A DNA stretch of 64,000 bases from Planctomycetota bacterium (GCA_003576915.1 QEVF01000019.1:1-64000); one strand, 5' to 3'. Positions 17,617-28,191 are shown, numbered from the stretch's first letter. Numbers and translations are program-made. The notes: generated from the letters alone by a model not told the origin.

Positions 17617-18237
17617 CTACTTCTTGCGTTCAAACGTGCGGAAGCTGCCGGTGTTGGTGTCGTCGCCCATGAACAGCAAGTCGGCGTCTCCGGTCGCGTC
17701 GCGGGCCAGCATCACGTTGCAGCTCTGGATCTGGCCGTCCATCAGCAGGATCAGGTGCGGCGTTCCGCTGCTCGACACCAGCAGAAAGTCGCTCAGGGCG
17801 CTCATCTTCTCGGCGCGCAATTCGCAACGCCCCGCCAGAAAGGCCGTCTGCGCGTCGCGGCGCAGCCAGTCCCCCACGTCCTGGCCGCGCTCCTTGTCCA
17901 GCCACAGGCAGTGTTTTTCCACGGCCGCGACCACGCGGGCGGTTGCCTCGGCATCGGCGCTGAAGATCAGCTCGTAGGGCGGCACCTCGGCCTCTTTCAT
18001 GAGGCGCCGGGTGAGGTCTTTGTGCGTCACCCAATGGCCCAGCAGCTCGCAGGCCACCACGCACTGAGGGTCTTTCACCACGCTGACCTTGCCCCACTCG
18101 CCCAGCTTGTACTCCCGCGGGGCAAGGTCATGGGTCCAGAACGCGCGCCCGTGAGGCGTTGACGGCAACGCCCTCACGTCGCCCTGGACCAGCAGCAGCG
18201 CGGCCAGGGCGGCCGTAATCGATGCGAAGCGGAACAT
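17617..18237 (-). CDS. secreted protein, tandem paralogue A
   Basis: 206 residues with a signal peptide (about 1-22). It is related to the gene immediately upstream: both contain a C-terminal block of the form VMLARDxxGDxDLLFxGxDxN followed by SF and a terminal RKK. No known domain recognised. Start at 18237, where the signal peptide begins; longer in-frame starts run into the neighbouring gene. The two genes are 13 bp apart, clearly one transcript. The DxxGDxD pattern with acidic spacing could bind calcium, but this is speculation. Converges on the PDZ gene. Confidence 0.72.
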   Translation of the reverse strand: MFRFASITAALAALLLVQGDVRALPSTPHGRAFWTHDLAPREYKLGEWGKVSVVKDPQCVVACELLGHWVTHKDLTRRLMKEAEVPPYELIFSADAEATARVVAAVEKHCLWLDKERGQDVGDWLRRDAQTAFLAGRCELRAEKMSALSDFLLVSSSGTPHLILLMDGQIQSCNVMLARDATGDADLLFMGDDTNTGSFRTFERKK

Positions 18238-18250
18238 GTCGGACTCCCTG

Positions 18251-18829
18251 CTACTTCTTGCGCTTGAGCGCGGTGAAGCTCTGGTTGTTGTAGTCGCCGC
18301 CCACAAACAGCAGATCGCCGTCGCCCTTGAGATCGCGGGCCAGCATCACGCTGAAGCTCTCCAGGTCGTCTTCGTTCTCGAGGATGATCACGTAGGGGTT
18401 GCCGCGGTAGTTCACCAGAATGAAGGCAAACGACTCGGCGCGCTCGCCCTGCTTCACGGCGAGTTCCCCCGAAGCATAGACCAGGGTGCAGGCGCGTTTT
18501 AGCTCATCAAGGCGTGCGTCGGCCTTCTTCTCGCCGGAGGCAAAGAACTTCTCGAGGAAGCGGGTCATGAGCGCGGTGTGCTTGTCGCTCTTCTTGAAGT
18601 CGAACGTGAGGACTTCGCCCTCGCGCGGCGCGCGCTGCGTGAGTCGTGTTGTCAGTTCGGCGTCCAGCTCCCAGGCACCCCAGATCTCGCTGGCGACAAC
18701 GTTCTCTTCGTCGGTCACGAAGTTGAGCTTGCCAGGCTCCCCGGGTTTGGGCGGGTCACCCGCGAAGATGATGCCCGCCCCCGCGGTGAGGGCCACCAGG
18801 CACAGCGCCGCAACGATACGTGTCAGCAT
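18251..18829 (-). CDS. secreted protein, tandem paralogue B
   Basis: 192 residues, signal peptide about 1-23. Shares with paralogue A the early VVASE/VVACE segment and the C-terminal block VMLARDLKGDGDLLFVGGD ending KRKK; the middle has diverged. Function unknown; the pair looks like a local duplication. The ATG is preceded on the minus strand by GAGGAG, and only 9 bp separate the gene from the O-methyltransferase stop codon, so all three leftward genes form one operon headed by the O-methyltransferase. Confidence 0.72.
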   Translation of the reverse strand: MLTRIVAALCLVALTAGAGIIFAGDPPKPGEPGKLNFVTDEENVVASEIWGAWELDAELTTRLTQRAPREGEVLTFDFKKSDKHTALMTRFLEKFFASGEKKADARLDELKRACTLVYASGELAVKQGERAESFAFILVNYRGNPYVIILENEDDLESFSVMLARDLKGDGDLLFVGGDYNNQSFTALKRKK

Positions 18830-18838
18830 GGAAACTCC

Positions 18839-19963
18839 TCAGGCCTTCACGGCCTCGATGATGTTGACGGGGCTTTGCGTGGCCATGACGCCGGCCAGTT
18901 TCAGCCCCGCCTGCTTGAAAAGGTCGGCAAACTGGCGTTCCGTGCGCTCGCAGCCGCCCGGAGTCATGGCCAGCATGTTCAGGTCCATCAGGTGCGACAT
19001 GTGGGGCCCCGGCTCCGCGGGCACCATCATTTCACAGACCAGCACCCGCCCCGCGGGCTGCATGGCGCCTGCAATGTTCGAGAGAATCTTTACGCAGCGC
19101 TCGTCGTCCCAGTCGTGGATGATGTGCTTGAGCAGATAGGCGTCCCCCCCCTCGGGGGCGAAATCAAAGAAGCTGCCGCTGACAATCTCCACGCGGTCCT
19201 TCACGGGCGCGAGATGCTCGCCCGCTCCCTTCACCACCTGCGGCAGGTCAAACAGCACGCCTTGGGCCGCCGGCGCGTGCTTCAGCACCGTGGCCAGCAG
19301 CAGGCCGTGGCCGCCGCCGACATCGACGATGCGCTGAAAACTCTTGAAGTCGTAGGCCTTCGCAATGGCGCTCCCCGTCATGCCCGTGAAGGAGGTCATG
19401 GCCGCGTTGAAGACCTGCCCCTCCTCGATATTCCTGGCGTAGTAAGTGAACAGGTCGGCGCCCAGAGTCTTCTCCGCCACAGACACGCCCTGCACGACGG
19501 CCTCGTCAAAGCGCCCCCAGGGAAGCCAGTGCGAGGGCGTGGTGATCATGACGGCCATGTCCCTCAAAGAGCCGGGTACGTCCTTGCGCAGAAGGTTGGA
19601 CAGGGGCGTGAGAGCGAACACGCCGGGCTTTGGCTCGGCGTAAACGCCCGCTGAAGTCAGGGCGCGCATCATGCGATGCAGGGTCTTCTGGTGGGCGCCC
19701 ACCGCCTTGGCCAGATCAATGTAATACAGCGGACCTCTGGCCAAGGCGTCCGACACGCCAAGCTTGGCCGCGGCCGAAATGGCGCGGCTGACCATGAAGC
19801 CCATAAGCTGGCCCATGAGCTGCACCTCAGGCGGGGGCTCGGCCTGGGGCCGTCGCGCCTTGACCATGGGGGTCTTGGGGCGGGCCTTGCGTGCAGTTTT
19901 CGCCGTCACGCGGCGTACGGGCTTGCGAGCCTGCCGCCGCTTCACGCTTCTCTTGCGTGCCAT
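18839..19963 (-). CDS. O-methyltransferase (COMT/acetylserotonin type) with basic N-terminal tail
   Basis: 374 residues. The first ~40 residues are almost only Lys, Arg, Ala and Pro. A dimerisation winged-helix domain follows (about 48-130), then the catalytic domain with SAM motif VDVGGGHG and the LKHIIHDWDDE segment holding the catalytic His of this family. It methylates a hydroxyl on an unidentified small aromatic compound. The tail resembles histone-H1/AlgP-like tails and is not part of the family; it might hold the enzyme on nucleic acid or a polyanion. GAGGTG precedes the ATG. First gene of an operon with two secreted paralogues. Confidence 0.85.
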   Translation of the reverse strand: MARKRSVKRRQARKPVRRVTAKTARKARPKTPMVKARRPQAEPPPEVQLMGQLMGFMVSRAISAAAKLGVSDALARGPLYYIDLAKAVGAHQKTLHRMMRALTSAGVYAEPKPGVFALTPLSNLLRKDVPGSLRDMAVMITTPSHWLPWGRFDEAVVQGVSVAEKTLGADLFTYYARNIEEGQVFNAAMTSFTGMTGSAIAKAYDFKSFQRIVDVGGGHGLLLATVLKHAPAAQGVLFDLPQVVKGAGEHLAPVKDRVEIVSGSFFDFAPEGGDAYLLKHIIHDWDDERCVKILSNIAGAMQPAGRVLVCEMMVPAEPGPHMSHLMDLNMLAMTPGGCERTERQFADLFKQAGLKLAGVMATQSPVNIIEAVKA

Positions 19964-20121
19964 GCATCACCTCGTTCAGGCAGGATAGGTTGCTTGCGGG
20001 GTGGAACATAGCCGCGCCTGCCAGGTTTTATTGCGGTGAAAATCTGTTTTCCGTGCAGGCTTCTACGGTGCGGGGGCTGTCGCCTCGCCGGTTAATCTCT
20101 GATCAAACCAGGGAGGAAGCC

Positions 20122-20730
20122 ATGAAGCCGGAAAGCAATCTGTCGGGCCGGGTACGCGAATACTGCGAGCGCGTTCACCTGATCAACGAGGCCGTCACTC
20201 GCATCTACCTCAAGCTTGGCGGCCAGGCCCTTGAACGTTCTCTGGCGGCCTGCGAGCGCACCGTGGCTGTTGCGCTGCGCTGCCGGGAATCCGAGGCGAG
20301 GCTGCTGGCTCAGAATCCCGACGCCCGCTACGACCCCAAGGCCCGCCCCCTGGTCAGCGTATCCGCGGGCCTTGCCGCGGCGCGGGAACTTTACCGTTAC
20401 CTGCGGGAGCGCGAAGCGCTGCGTTCGCAGGCGCGAGCCCAGGTGGACGCGGCGCTGGAAACGCTGCAGCCCGCCGGCATGGCCGAACTGAAGGAAGTGC
20501 TGAATTCGCTGTGTCCGCCGGATGCCGATGAGACGCTGGCCGATGAAGAACGGGAGCTGGTGGAACAGGAAGTGAGGCTCCTGGGCGCCGAATTGCCCGA
20601 GCTTGAGCCGGCCAAGCGGCAGGCGCGGGTGGAACAATCGGCGCTGCTGTTGCGATCCCTGATGCCGGCCAGGGCCCGGGGCGCGGAAGAACTGCTTAGA
20701 AACCGGCTTCAGGCGGCGCTGGCGGCGTGA
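20122..20730 (+). CDS. hypothetical helical protein
   Basis: 202 residues, rich in Ala, Arg, Glu and Leu, predicted almost fully helical, no signal peptide or membrane segment and no family recognised. The ATG at 20122 follows a strong Shine-Dalgarno (GGGAGGAAG), so it is preferred over the longer open frame from 19891. Its last 22 bp overlap the end of the MarR gene on the other strand. Cytoplasmic; role unknown. Confidence 0.65.
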   Translation: MKPESNLSGRVREYCERVHLINEAVTRIYLKLGGQALERSLAACERTVAVALRCRESEARLLAQNPDARYDPKARPLVSVSAGLAAARELYRYLREREALRSQARAQVDAALETLQPAGMAELKEVLNSLCPPDADETLADEERELVEQEVRLLGAELPELEPAKRQARVEQSALLLRSLMPARARGAEELLRNRLQAALAA

Positions 20731-21218
20731 TGCGAAGATGTCTTGCCATGGCGGGCGTCTTCAAGGGCGGTTAGACGTGCCAGCAGGGCGGTGATCTGCC
20801 GGTCAATGACCTTGGCTTCCTTGTCGCCCAGCAGGCTGAAAATTTCGCCGGCAAAGCCCTCCTGCGCGTCGTAGAGGTGGGCCAGCATTTCCGCGCCCTT
20901 GACGCTCAAGGTGGCAATGCGTTCACGGCGGTCTTCGCCGCGGCGCTGGCCCATGAGCCCCAGGCCCGAAAGCTTGCGGATGGCCACCGTCACGCTGGGC
21001 AGGGTAATGCCAAGCTGTCGGGCGATGGCGCTGTGGCGGGCGGAGTAGTCAGGCGCGGCATAGAGCAGCTTGAGGATTTCGTAGTGGGTGGGGGCAAGGT
21101 GCCAGGGTGTGAGCCGTTCTTCCAGGGCGCGGTCGTAGCGCTTGGCCAGGCGCAGAAGCTGTGTGCCCAGTCGGGCGCGTTCGTCGGCGTTGAGGCTGAA
21201 GTTGCGCGGCAGTGGCAT
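20709..21218 (-). CDS. MarR-family transcriptional regulator
   Basis: 169 residues. Winged helix-turn-helix: THYEILKLLYAAPDYSARHSAIARQLGITLPSV (recognition helix about 65-80), then the wing GLGLMGQRRGEDRRERIATLS with the DxRxxxxxLT/S-type pattern of MarR proteins. Acts as a homodimeric repressor, normally responding to phenolics or oxidants. No target operator was identified; the upstream 230 bp hold the structured repeat copy A. GGAG precedes the ATG. Convergent 22-bp overlap with the helical protein gene. Confidence 0.88.
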   Translation of the reverse strand: MPLPRNFSLNADERARLGTQLLRLAKRYDRALEERLTPWHLAPTHYEILKLLYAAPDYSARHSAIARQLGITLPSVTVAIRKLSGLGLMGQRRGEDRRERIATLSVKGAEMLAHLYDAQEGFAGEIFSLLGDKEAKVIDRQITALLARLTALEDARHGKTSSHHAASAA

Positions 21219-21287
21219 GGCGGCGTCTCCGGGCGGCGATGCTTCATCGTCTAAGTTTGGGCCGCACTTGAGATAAATCGTGGGCGT

Positions 21288-21420
21288 CTTGCAGGCGGGG
21301 GATGGCTTGCGCCTTTCAGGCGGCTGAAAGGCCGCCTGAAATGGAGGTGGGGCCAGATTCCCTTTGGCCCGGCCGAGGTGAAAGAGTGGCCGGATGCCAC
21401 GGTTTCACCAGCCTGCAAGC
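21288..21420 (+). repeat. structured repeat element, copy A (candidate RNA)
   Basis: Three hairpins in a row on the + strand. H1: 21314-21324 with 21331-21341 (11 bp, loop TGAAAG). H2: 21346-21354 with 21366-21374 (one G-G mismatch, loop AGATTCCCTTT). H3: 21377-21383 with 21403-21409, enclosing 21386-21390 with 21396-21400 around loop CGGAT. An outer 9-bp stem (21288-21296 with 21411-21419) closes the whole unit. A related copy is at 51943-52078. It lies between the MarR start and the 3' end of the leftward lipoprotein gene. No open reading frame of note. Confidence 0.75.
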
Positions 21421-21448
21421 GGCCTTGGAAGGAGGCGACGCCGGGGCA

Positions 21449-22960
21449 TCAGTACTTGAACTTGTTCTCGGCCCACCAGGCCTTCCACTTCTTGGAGTCG
21501 AACGTGGCGCCAACGCCCGTCAAGCTTGCCATGGCGCGCAGGCGGGCGCGATGGAGGCCAAGGCCGCAGGTTTCCAGGTCCTCGCCGAGGAGGAGGTCAC
21601 CGACGACGCGGAGCTGCTTCTTCTCCACCAGTTGGGCGGCCAGGAAGAGATCCTGGGGACGGTTCTTGGAAATGGACTCGCTGATGGCCTGGATAGGGCG
21701 GTCCTGGGCGGACGACAGGTCGAAGTCCGCCGGAAAGACTTTTACGCTGCGGGCCGGGAAGGCAATGGGTCGCAGGATAATGGGCCGGTCCTCGCCGTCT
21801 TGCGCGCCATAGACGCGCAAAGCCGCGCGGGCCGTGACTTGGCCCAGGGTGTATTTGACGGGGCCATCGACGTCGAGGGAATTGAGGCCCGTCAGCTCGA
21901 CGCTGATTTCGTAGCTGTCGTTGGGTTGAAGGGTCAGCGTGCCCCGGGCGGCCACCGGCAGAAGCACCCGGCCCTCCGTCGCCAGCGAGTTGCCCTGATA
22001 GTCCAGTTGCTCGTATCGCACGTTGAGTTCGACGATGCTTTCCTTGCCCGGCCCGTCGCCCAGCCAGAGCTTGACGACTTGCGTGGAAACGTTCTTGAGG
22101 TAGCACTTGATCGACAGGGGTGTCACAAAGCCGGCGCCACGCTCAGGCTTTGCATAGTGCAGCGCGTCAGGTTCAAGGCTCATGGTACCGGCAATGAGGG
22201 TGGCGGACTGGCCCTGGCTGCGGGCCTGAAGCAGAACGTCCTCAAAATCCGGGCGCAGGCGCGACTCGGGCATGAGCGTGAGCGCGGCCTGGGCGATGCG
22301 CTTGGCCCGCTCGTGGTCTCCCATGGCCAGGGCCTGGCGGGCGTCGGCCAGGCGCTGCGACAGAAAGCGCTCGACCTGGGCCAGGTCATAGCTGCCGGGC
22401 TCATCCTGGTAGCGCGGCGTTTCTTCGAGGCCTTCGCTGCCGGCGCCGCCGCGCCGCCTGGGGGCTTCGGGCGGGCGCGGGGGTTTGCCTTCCTCGCGCA
22501 CCGTGGCGGCGGGGGTTTCCGCGACGGGGGGAGCCGCCTCCTCGATGCGGTTCACAACGTAGGCGAGGTCAAGCTGAAGTTCGGGGTCTTCGATGGAGCG
22601 CAGGTAGGGAAGATAGCGCGGGCCCAGGGCCACCAATGCTTCGAGCAGTTCGTGGCGCTTTGCGGCCTCGGTGGTGCGGGTCAATTCATAGACGAGCAAG
22701 GCGGCCCTGGCCCGCTCCTCCGTTGACAGGGCGGTGTCCTGGGGCGTGTCGGGGCCTGGCTCGGCATCCCGGGGACCACCCTCGTCGTCCACGGCGGTAA
22801 AGGGTTTGCGCGCGGCTCCGTCTTCGGGTGCGGGTCCGGAGACGCAGGCTGCCAGAAGCAGGGCGAGCACCAGTGAAATCAGAAGTCGAGCCAACGCGGC
22901 TCTCCGAGGGGTTCGACAGGGGCGCGGCACGGGCACAAGTCTAGCCTTGGCCGGTGCCAA
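21449..22960 (-). CDS. putative lipoprotein, unknown function
   Basis: Up to 503 residues with a hydrophobic segment and lipobox LLAAC near residue 39. An ATG start (22960) gives an unusually long basic pre-segment; a TTG about 60 nt downstream, preceded by CGGAGAG, would give a standard short lipoprotein signal and may be the true start. After a disordered acidic/Pro-rich region (about 45-180) come helical repeats and a C-terminal domain (about 300-503) ending KWKAWWAENKFKY. No family recognised. Its 3' end faces structured repeat A. Confidence 0.65.
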   Translation of the reverse strand: MAPAKARLVPVPRPCRTPRRAALARLLISLVLALLLAACVSGPAPEDGAARKPFTAVDDEGGPRDAEPGPDTPQDTALSTEERARAALLVYELTRTTEAAKRHELLEALVALGPRYLPYLRSIEDPELQLDLAYVVNRIEEAAPPVAETPAATVREEGKPPRPPEAPRRRGGAGSEGLEETPRYQDEPGSYDLAQVERFLSQRLADARQALAMGDHERAKRIAQAALTLMPESRLRPDFEDVLLQARSQGQSATLIAGTMSLEPDALHYAKPERGAGFVTPLSIKCYLKNVSTQVVKLWLGDGPGKESIVELNVRYEQLDYQGNSLATEGRVLLPVAARGTLTLQPNDSYEISVELTGLNSLDVDGPVKYTLGQVTARAALRVYGAQDGEDRPIILRPIAFPARSVKVFPADFDLSSAQDRPIQAISESISKNRPQDLFLAAQLVEKKQLRVVGDLLLGEDLETCGLGLHRARLRAMASLTGVGATFDSKKWKAWWAENKFKY

Positions 22961-22972
22961 CCGAAAGGAGGC

Positions 22973-24799
<1,827 letters not shown>

Positions 24800-24919
24800 G
24801 TCTGGGTGTCAGGTTCCAGGTTGAGGGCGCCGGGCTGGGCCCTATGAGTGATTCGACAAAACACTGCCGCTGCTTGAACCTGTCCCTTCAGGGAGCGGCG
24901 ATTTCCCAATGCCGCGGGC

Positions 24920-25171
24920 CTAACCTCGCTTGTCCAGCAGGCTCTCGGCGATGTCGTCCAGCAGCATGTACTCGATATCGCGGACGCGGGCAATTTGCTC
25001 TCGGGAAAGTTCGGACTCCTCGCCCCGGGAAACCAGCGCCATGAGCTCCTGGTCGAGCTTTTCGTACTGGTCGCGCTTGAGGCGCGGCCGGCCCCGGCCA
25101 TAGAGATTGTAGAGAATGAGGTAATTCTCGTAGTAGTAGTCGTAAACGTTGCTGCTGCTGTTCAAGTCCAC
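24920..25171 (-). CDS. small conserved-looking cytoplasmic protein
   Basis: About 83 residues from a GTG at 25171; a TTG at 25219 would add 16 residues. No ATG and no good Shine-Dalgarno, so the start is uncertain. The sequence has an aromatic stretch (VYDYYYENYLILYNLYGRGR) and a charged helical second half ending ESLLDKRG. The coding strand is preferred because the long open frame on the same strand in another phase is low in complexity. Family not recognised. It lies between glmS and the divergent CorC-like gene, and its order suggests a transcript separate from glmS. Confidence 0.5.
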   Translation of the reverse strand: MDLNSSSNVYDYYYENYLILYNLYGRGRPRLKRDQYEKLDQELMALVSRGEESELSREQIARVRDIEYMLLDDIAESLLDKRG

Positions 25172-25262
25172 ATCCCGCGCTGGTCGATGGTATGGTAGCC
25201 TTTTCGACGGCAGGCACAACTTGCGGCTGGTTAGCCCGCACTAACAGGAAGGTGGGAGCACG

Positions 25263-26576
25263 TTGAGCGAGCAGGCATGGGCCATGGCGGTGGGGGGCGC
25301 GGTGGTGGCGGCCAGCGCGGCCTTCATGTGTTACGTCTCGGTCGTGGACGAGGCGCTGCACAACTACAACCTCGCCCGTATGGTGGAACTCATCGGTGAC
25401 GACGATCCCAAGCGCAAGTCCCGCTTCGAAGTCCTGACCCGCAAAGACGACGACCTGATCCAGGCGGCCAGCATCGGCCGCGTCATCGGCTTCATGATCC
25501 ATTACGCGGCCTGGATGGTGCTTATCGGCACCGAGTTCGGCAGCTTTCTGCTGCTGGACCTGGCCGAGGCCGCCGTGCTTTCGGTCGTTTCGGCCATCCT
25601 GTTCACGGTCATTGCACCGCCGCTGCTGATCCGCAAGCGCTATGAGGAGACGCTGCTGCGCCTGATGCCGGGCTTTCGCCTGGCCGCCCTGCCCCTGCGC
25701 CCCGTAACCATGATCGGCAGCGTGTTCCGCCGCATGGGCGCCCGCATCGAGGGTGCCAAGCCTGACGGCAAGCCCCAGGAATCGTTCCATGACGATCTGG
25801 CCGACCGCCTCGAAGAGGGCGCCATGGAGGGCGTGGTAGACGACGAGCAGCGCGAGATGATCCACAACGTGGTCGAACTGGGCAACACTCCCGCGGCCAA
25901 GGCCATGATCCCCCGCACCGACATGGTCTGCGCCAACCTCGATGAGGGCCTGGCCGCGGCCCTCAGGCTCTCAGTTGAGCGAGGACATGCCCGCGTGCCG
26001 GTTTACCAGGGCAGCCGCGACCACATTGTCGGCATCCTGATGGTGCGCGACCTCACGGGTTACATTGGCCGTTCCGACTCATTGCCGGAACTGAAGGCCG
26101 TGATGCGGCCGCCGCGCTACTGGCCCGAGAGCATCACCCTGGCTGACCTGCTCGAGCAGATGAGGCGCGAACGCCTGAGCATTGGCGTGCTGGTCGATGA
26201 GCACGGCGGCACGGCAGGGCTGATCACGCTCGAGGACATCCTCGAGGAGATTGTCGGCGACATACGCGACGAGTTTGACCGCGACGAAACCAAGAAGCGC
26301 CACACCAGCATTGTGGCCTTCTCCAATGATCAGGCCGAGGCCGACGGGGACGTGGATATCGACGAAATCAACCGCCGGCTCGAACTGGCCCTGCCCGAGA
26401 GCCCCGACTACAACAGCCTGGCCGGCTTTCTCATCCAGCGCCTTGGGCACATGCCCGCTGTGGGCGAAAGCCACCACGAGGGCCGGTTCAAGTTCACGGT
26501 GCTGGCGGGCGACGAGCGCCGCATCCGCCGAGTCGGCATCATGCGCCTCTTGCCCCAGCCCAACGAAGCAAGCTAG
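25263..26576 (+). CDS. CNNM/CorC-HlyC-type membrane protein with CBS pair
   Basis: 437 residues. Three hydrophobic segments in the first ~140 residues (CNNM/DUF21 transmembrane domain), a tandem CBS pair (about 200-325, with MIPRTDMV and GLITLEDILEEIVGDI), and a C-terminal CorC_HlyC transporter-associated domain (about 350-430). Proteins of this family bind ATP/Mg through the CBS domains and are linked to Mg2+/Co2+ export. The start is a TTG preceded by GGTGGGAG; an in-frame ATG 21 nt later is the alternative. Its 3' end overlaps the convergent MFS gene by 4 bp. Confidence 0.88.
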   Translation: MSEQAWAMAVGGAVVAASAAFMCYVSVVDEALHNYNLARMVELIGDDDPKRKSRFEVLTRKDDDLIQAASIGRVIGFMIHYAAWMVLIGTEFGSFLLLDLAEAAVLSVVSAILFTVIAPPLLIRKRYEETLLRLMPGFRLAALPLRPVTMIGSVFRRMGARIEGAKPDGKPQESFHDDLADRLEEGAMEGVVDDEQREMIHNVVELGNTPAAKAMIPRTDMVCANLDEGLAAALRLSVERGHARVPVYQGSRDHIVGILMVRDLTGYIGRSDSLPELKAVMRPPRYWPESITLADLLEQMRRERLSIGVLVDEHGGTAGLITLEDILEEIVGDIRDEFDRDETKKRHTSIVAFSNDQAEADGDVDIDEINRRLELALPESPDYNSLAGFLIQRLGHMPAVGESHHEGRFKFTVLAGDERRIRRVGIMRLLPQPNEAS

Positions 26577-28036
26577 CCGCCCATGGAGTTCGTGGCCGCG
26601 CCCCGTGCTTTGAGGCGCTTGTCGAGCAGCGTCATCACCACGGCGGCGCCAAAGAACAGCGCCATGGATCCAGCGAAGATCGGCAGCACCTGGCCCTCAA
26701 ACAGCCACAGCAACCCAAAGGCCAGCGGAAAGCCCACGCTCGCCCGCACGCCCACCAGCGCCGCATGGGTGGATGTGTAAGGCAGGGGGTTGCCGTTGCG
26801 CGCAAAGGCCACGGGGCCGAGATTCCAGACGAAGTGGATGAAGGCCATGGCCACGCCAAAGAGCGCAAAGGCTCCGTAGGCCGCCCACATGGCTGCGTCC
26901 TGATCGTGGGCGGCAATCAGCGCCGTGACGCCCAGCAGGGCCGGGTAGAGCATGAGCATCACGAAGGGGACGCGCGTCACTACCGTCACGCGCCGCCCCG
27001 AGGCGAACTTGACGATGATGGGCGCAGCCACCAGGTGCATGACCTGCACCAGCACCACGGTGGTCGTCGAGAACTCAATGTAGCTGGCGTCGAGCGTGTT
27101 CTTGAAGAACAGGGGCACCACGGCGGCAATCATCATGAAGGCTGTGCCGTAAAGGAAGAAGCCGAACTCGTAGAGCCGGAAATCCGGGTCGCGCTTGAGC
27201 AGGCTTCGTGCCTGGGACCAGGCGCGCGCCACGCGCTCGCGCAGGGGCGGGGCCTCGTCGTTCTCTTCCTCGCCGGGGCGAAAACGCAGGCGGATGCGCC
27301 AGAAGTAGAGCATGCCCACGAAGCCGATCACACCGGCGATGGGGTACAGGATCGTGTAGTTGTCCGGGTGCCCGTTGAGGTGGATGTCGCCAATCAAGGG
27401 CAATCCGGTGACGTGAAAGCCGTCCAGCAGCGCGCCTGCCACCAGGGCGCCGGCCATGGTCGATATCTCCGCGGCCACGCTGTACCAGGTGAAGATGCGC
27501 CCCCGCGCCGCCGGAGAGCAGTTGGCGCCCCAGATGTGGTTGAGCGCAGGCGCAATGCCGGAACTCACGATGGACTGGAATGCCACCAGGGCCACGAACA
27601 TGAAGGGGTTTGTGAACAGTGCCACGGAGGCGACAATCAGCCGCCCGAAGAACGCGGCAAACAGCCAGTAACTGCGCCGCCGCCGCACCCGCCCGCCACT
27701 GGAGTAGACCATGGCAAAAGCCATGAGGATCGAGGGCAGCATCTGCATCAGCGTGCTGATGGCCTCTTCCCAGTTCTCATGACCGCGGCCCAGGGCCTTG
27801 AGCGCGACGTAGACGTTCATGCTGCACAAGCCGCCGAACACTCCCTCGAAGACCGCGCCCATCACGCCCTGGCGCAGCGTGCGGCGCTCGATCTCATCGG
27901 AGAAAGCGCGGCTGCGGGCGCCCAGGGGGCCCTTGCCGCCCCAGTCAGGCGCAAGCCGCTGCTGGTCGTGGAGGGTGACGCGGTGACGCTCGCTGGGAGG
28001 CGGAGGCTTGAGCGGCGTCAGGATGGGGCTCTGCAT
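26573..28036 (-). CDS. major facilitator superfamily transporter
   Basis: 487 residues with about 12 hydrophobic helices starting near residue 70, and an extra soluble N-terminal stretch of ~65 residues. The loop after an early helix is basic (GGRVRRRRSYW) in the position of the MFS inter-helix motif A. A central acidic loop (PGEEENDEAPPL) separates the two six-helix halves. Substrate unknown. I start at the ATG at 28036; the frame is open to 28189 but that part is non-protein-like and overlaps promoter/terminator DNA. Downstream of efp on the same strand but separated by a strong hairpin. Confidence 0.83.
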   Translation of the reverse strand: MQSPILTPLKPPPPSERHRVTLHDQQRLAPDWGGKGPLGARSRAFSDEIERRTLRQGVMGAVFEGVFGGLCSMNVYVALKALGRGHENWEEAISTLMQMLPSILMAFAMVYSSGGRVRRRRSYWLFAAFFGRLIVASVALFTNPFMFVALVAFQSIVSSGIAPALNHIWGANCSPAARGRIFTWYSVAAEISTMAGALVAGALLDGFHVTGLPLIGDIHLNGHPDNYTILYPIAGVIGFVGMLYFWRIRLRFRPGEEENDEAPPLRERVARAWSQARSLLKRDPDFRLYEFGFFLYGTAFMMIAAVVPLFFKNTLDASYIEFSTTTVVLVQVMHLVAAPIIVKFASGRRVTVVTRVPFVMLMLYPALLGVTALIAAHDQDAAMWAAYGAFALFGVAMAFIHFVWNLGPVAFARNGNPLPYTSTHAALVGVRASVGFPLAFGLLWLFEGQVLPIFAGSMALFFGAAVVMTLLDKRLKARGAATNSMGG

Positions 28037-28142
28037 TTCAGTTCGCAGCCGTCTCCCCGTGGGGGCCGGTGCGCCGGTAAATCGCGCGCAAGCATAATGC
28101 GGCGCGCCAAAAGTGGAAGGGCGGCAGGGATGACCAAAGCAA

Positions 28143-28168
28143 CCGGGCGGCGCCTTGGCGCCGCCCGG
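28143..28168 (-). terminator. efp terminator hairpin
   Basis: Perfect 12-bp GC stem (28143-28154 with 28157-28168) 24 bp past the efp stop on the minus strand, followed by TTGCTTTGG. Separates efp from the MFS gene. Confidence 0.65.
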
Positions 28169-28191
28169 AAATTGCTGCGGGTAAGGCACCC

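Noticed and set aside
24800-24919. Possible glmS ribozyme or riboswitch upstream of glmS
   Set aside because: The 120 bp do not contain the conserved ribozyme core and there is no clear pseudoknot; no RNA is claimed.
24888-25865. 325-codon open frame on the minus strand
   Set aside because: Overlaps both the small gene at 24920 and the first half of the CorC-like gene in another phase; composition is not protein-like.
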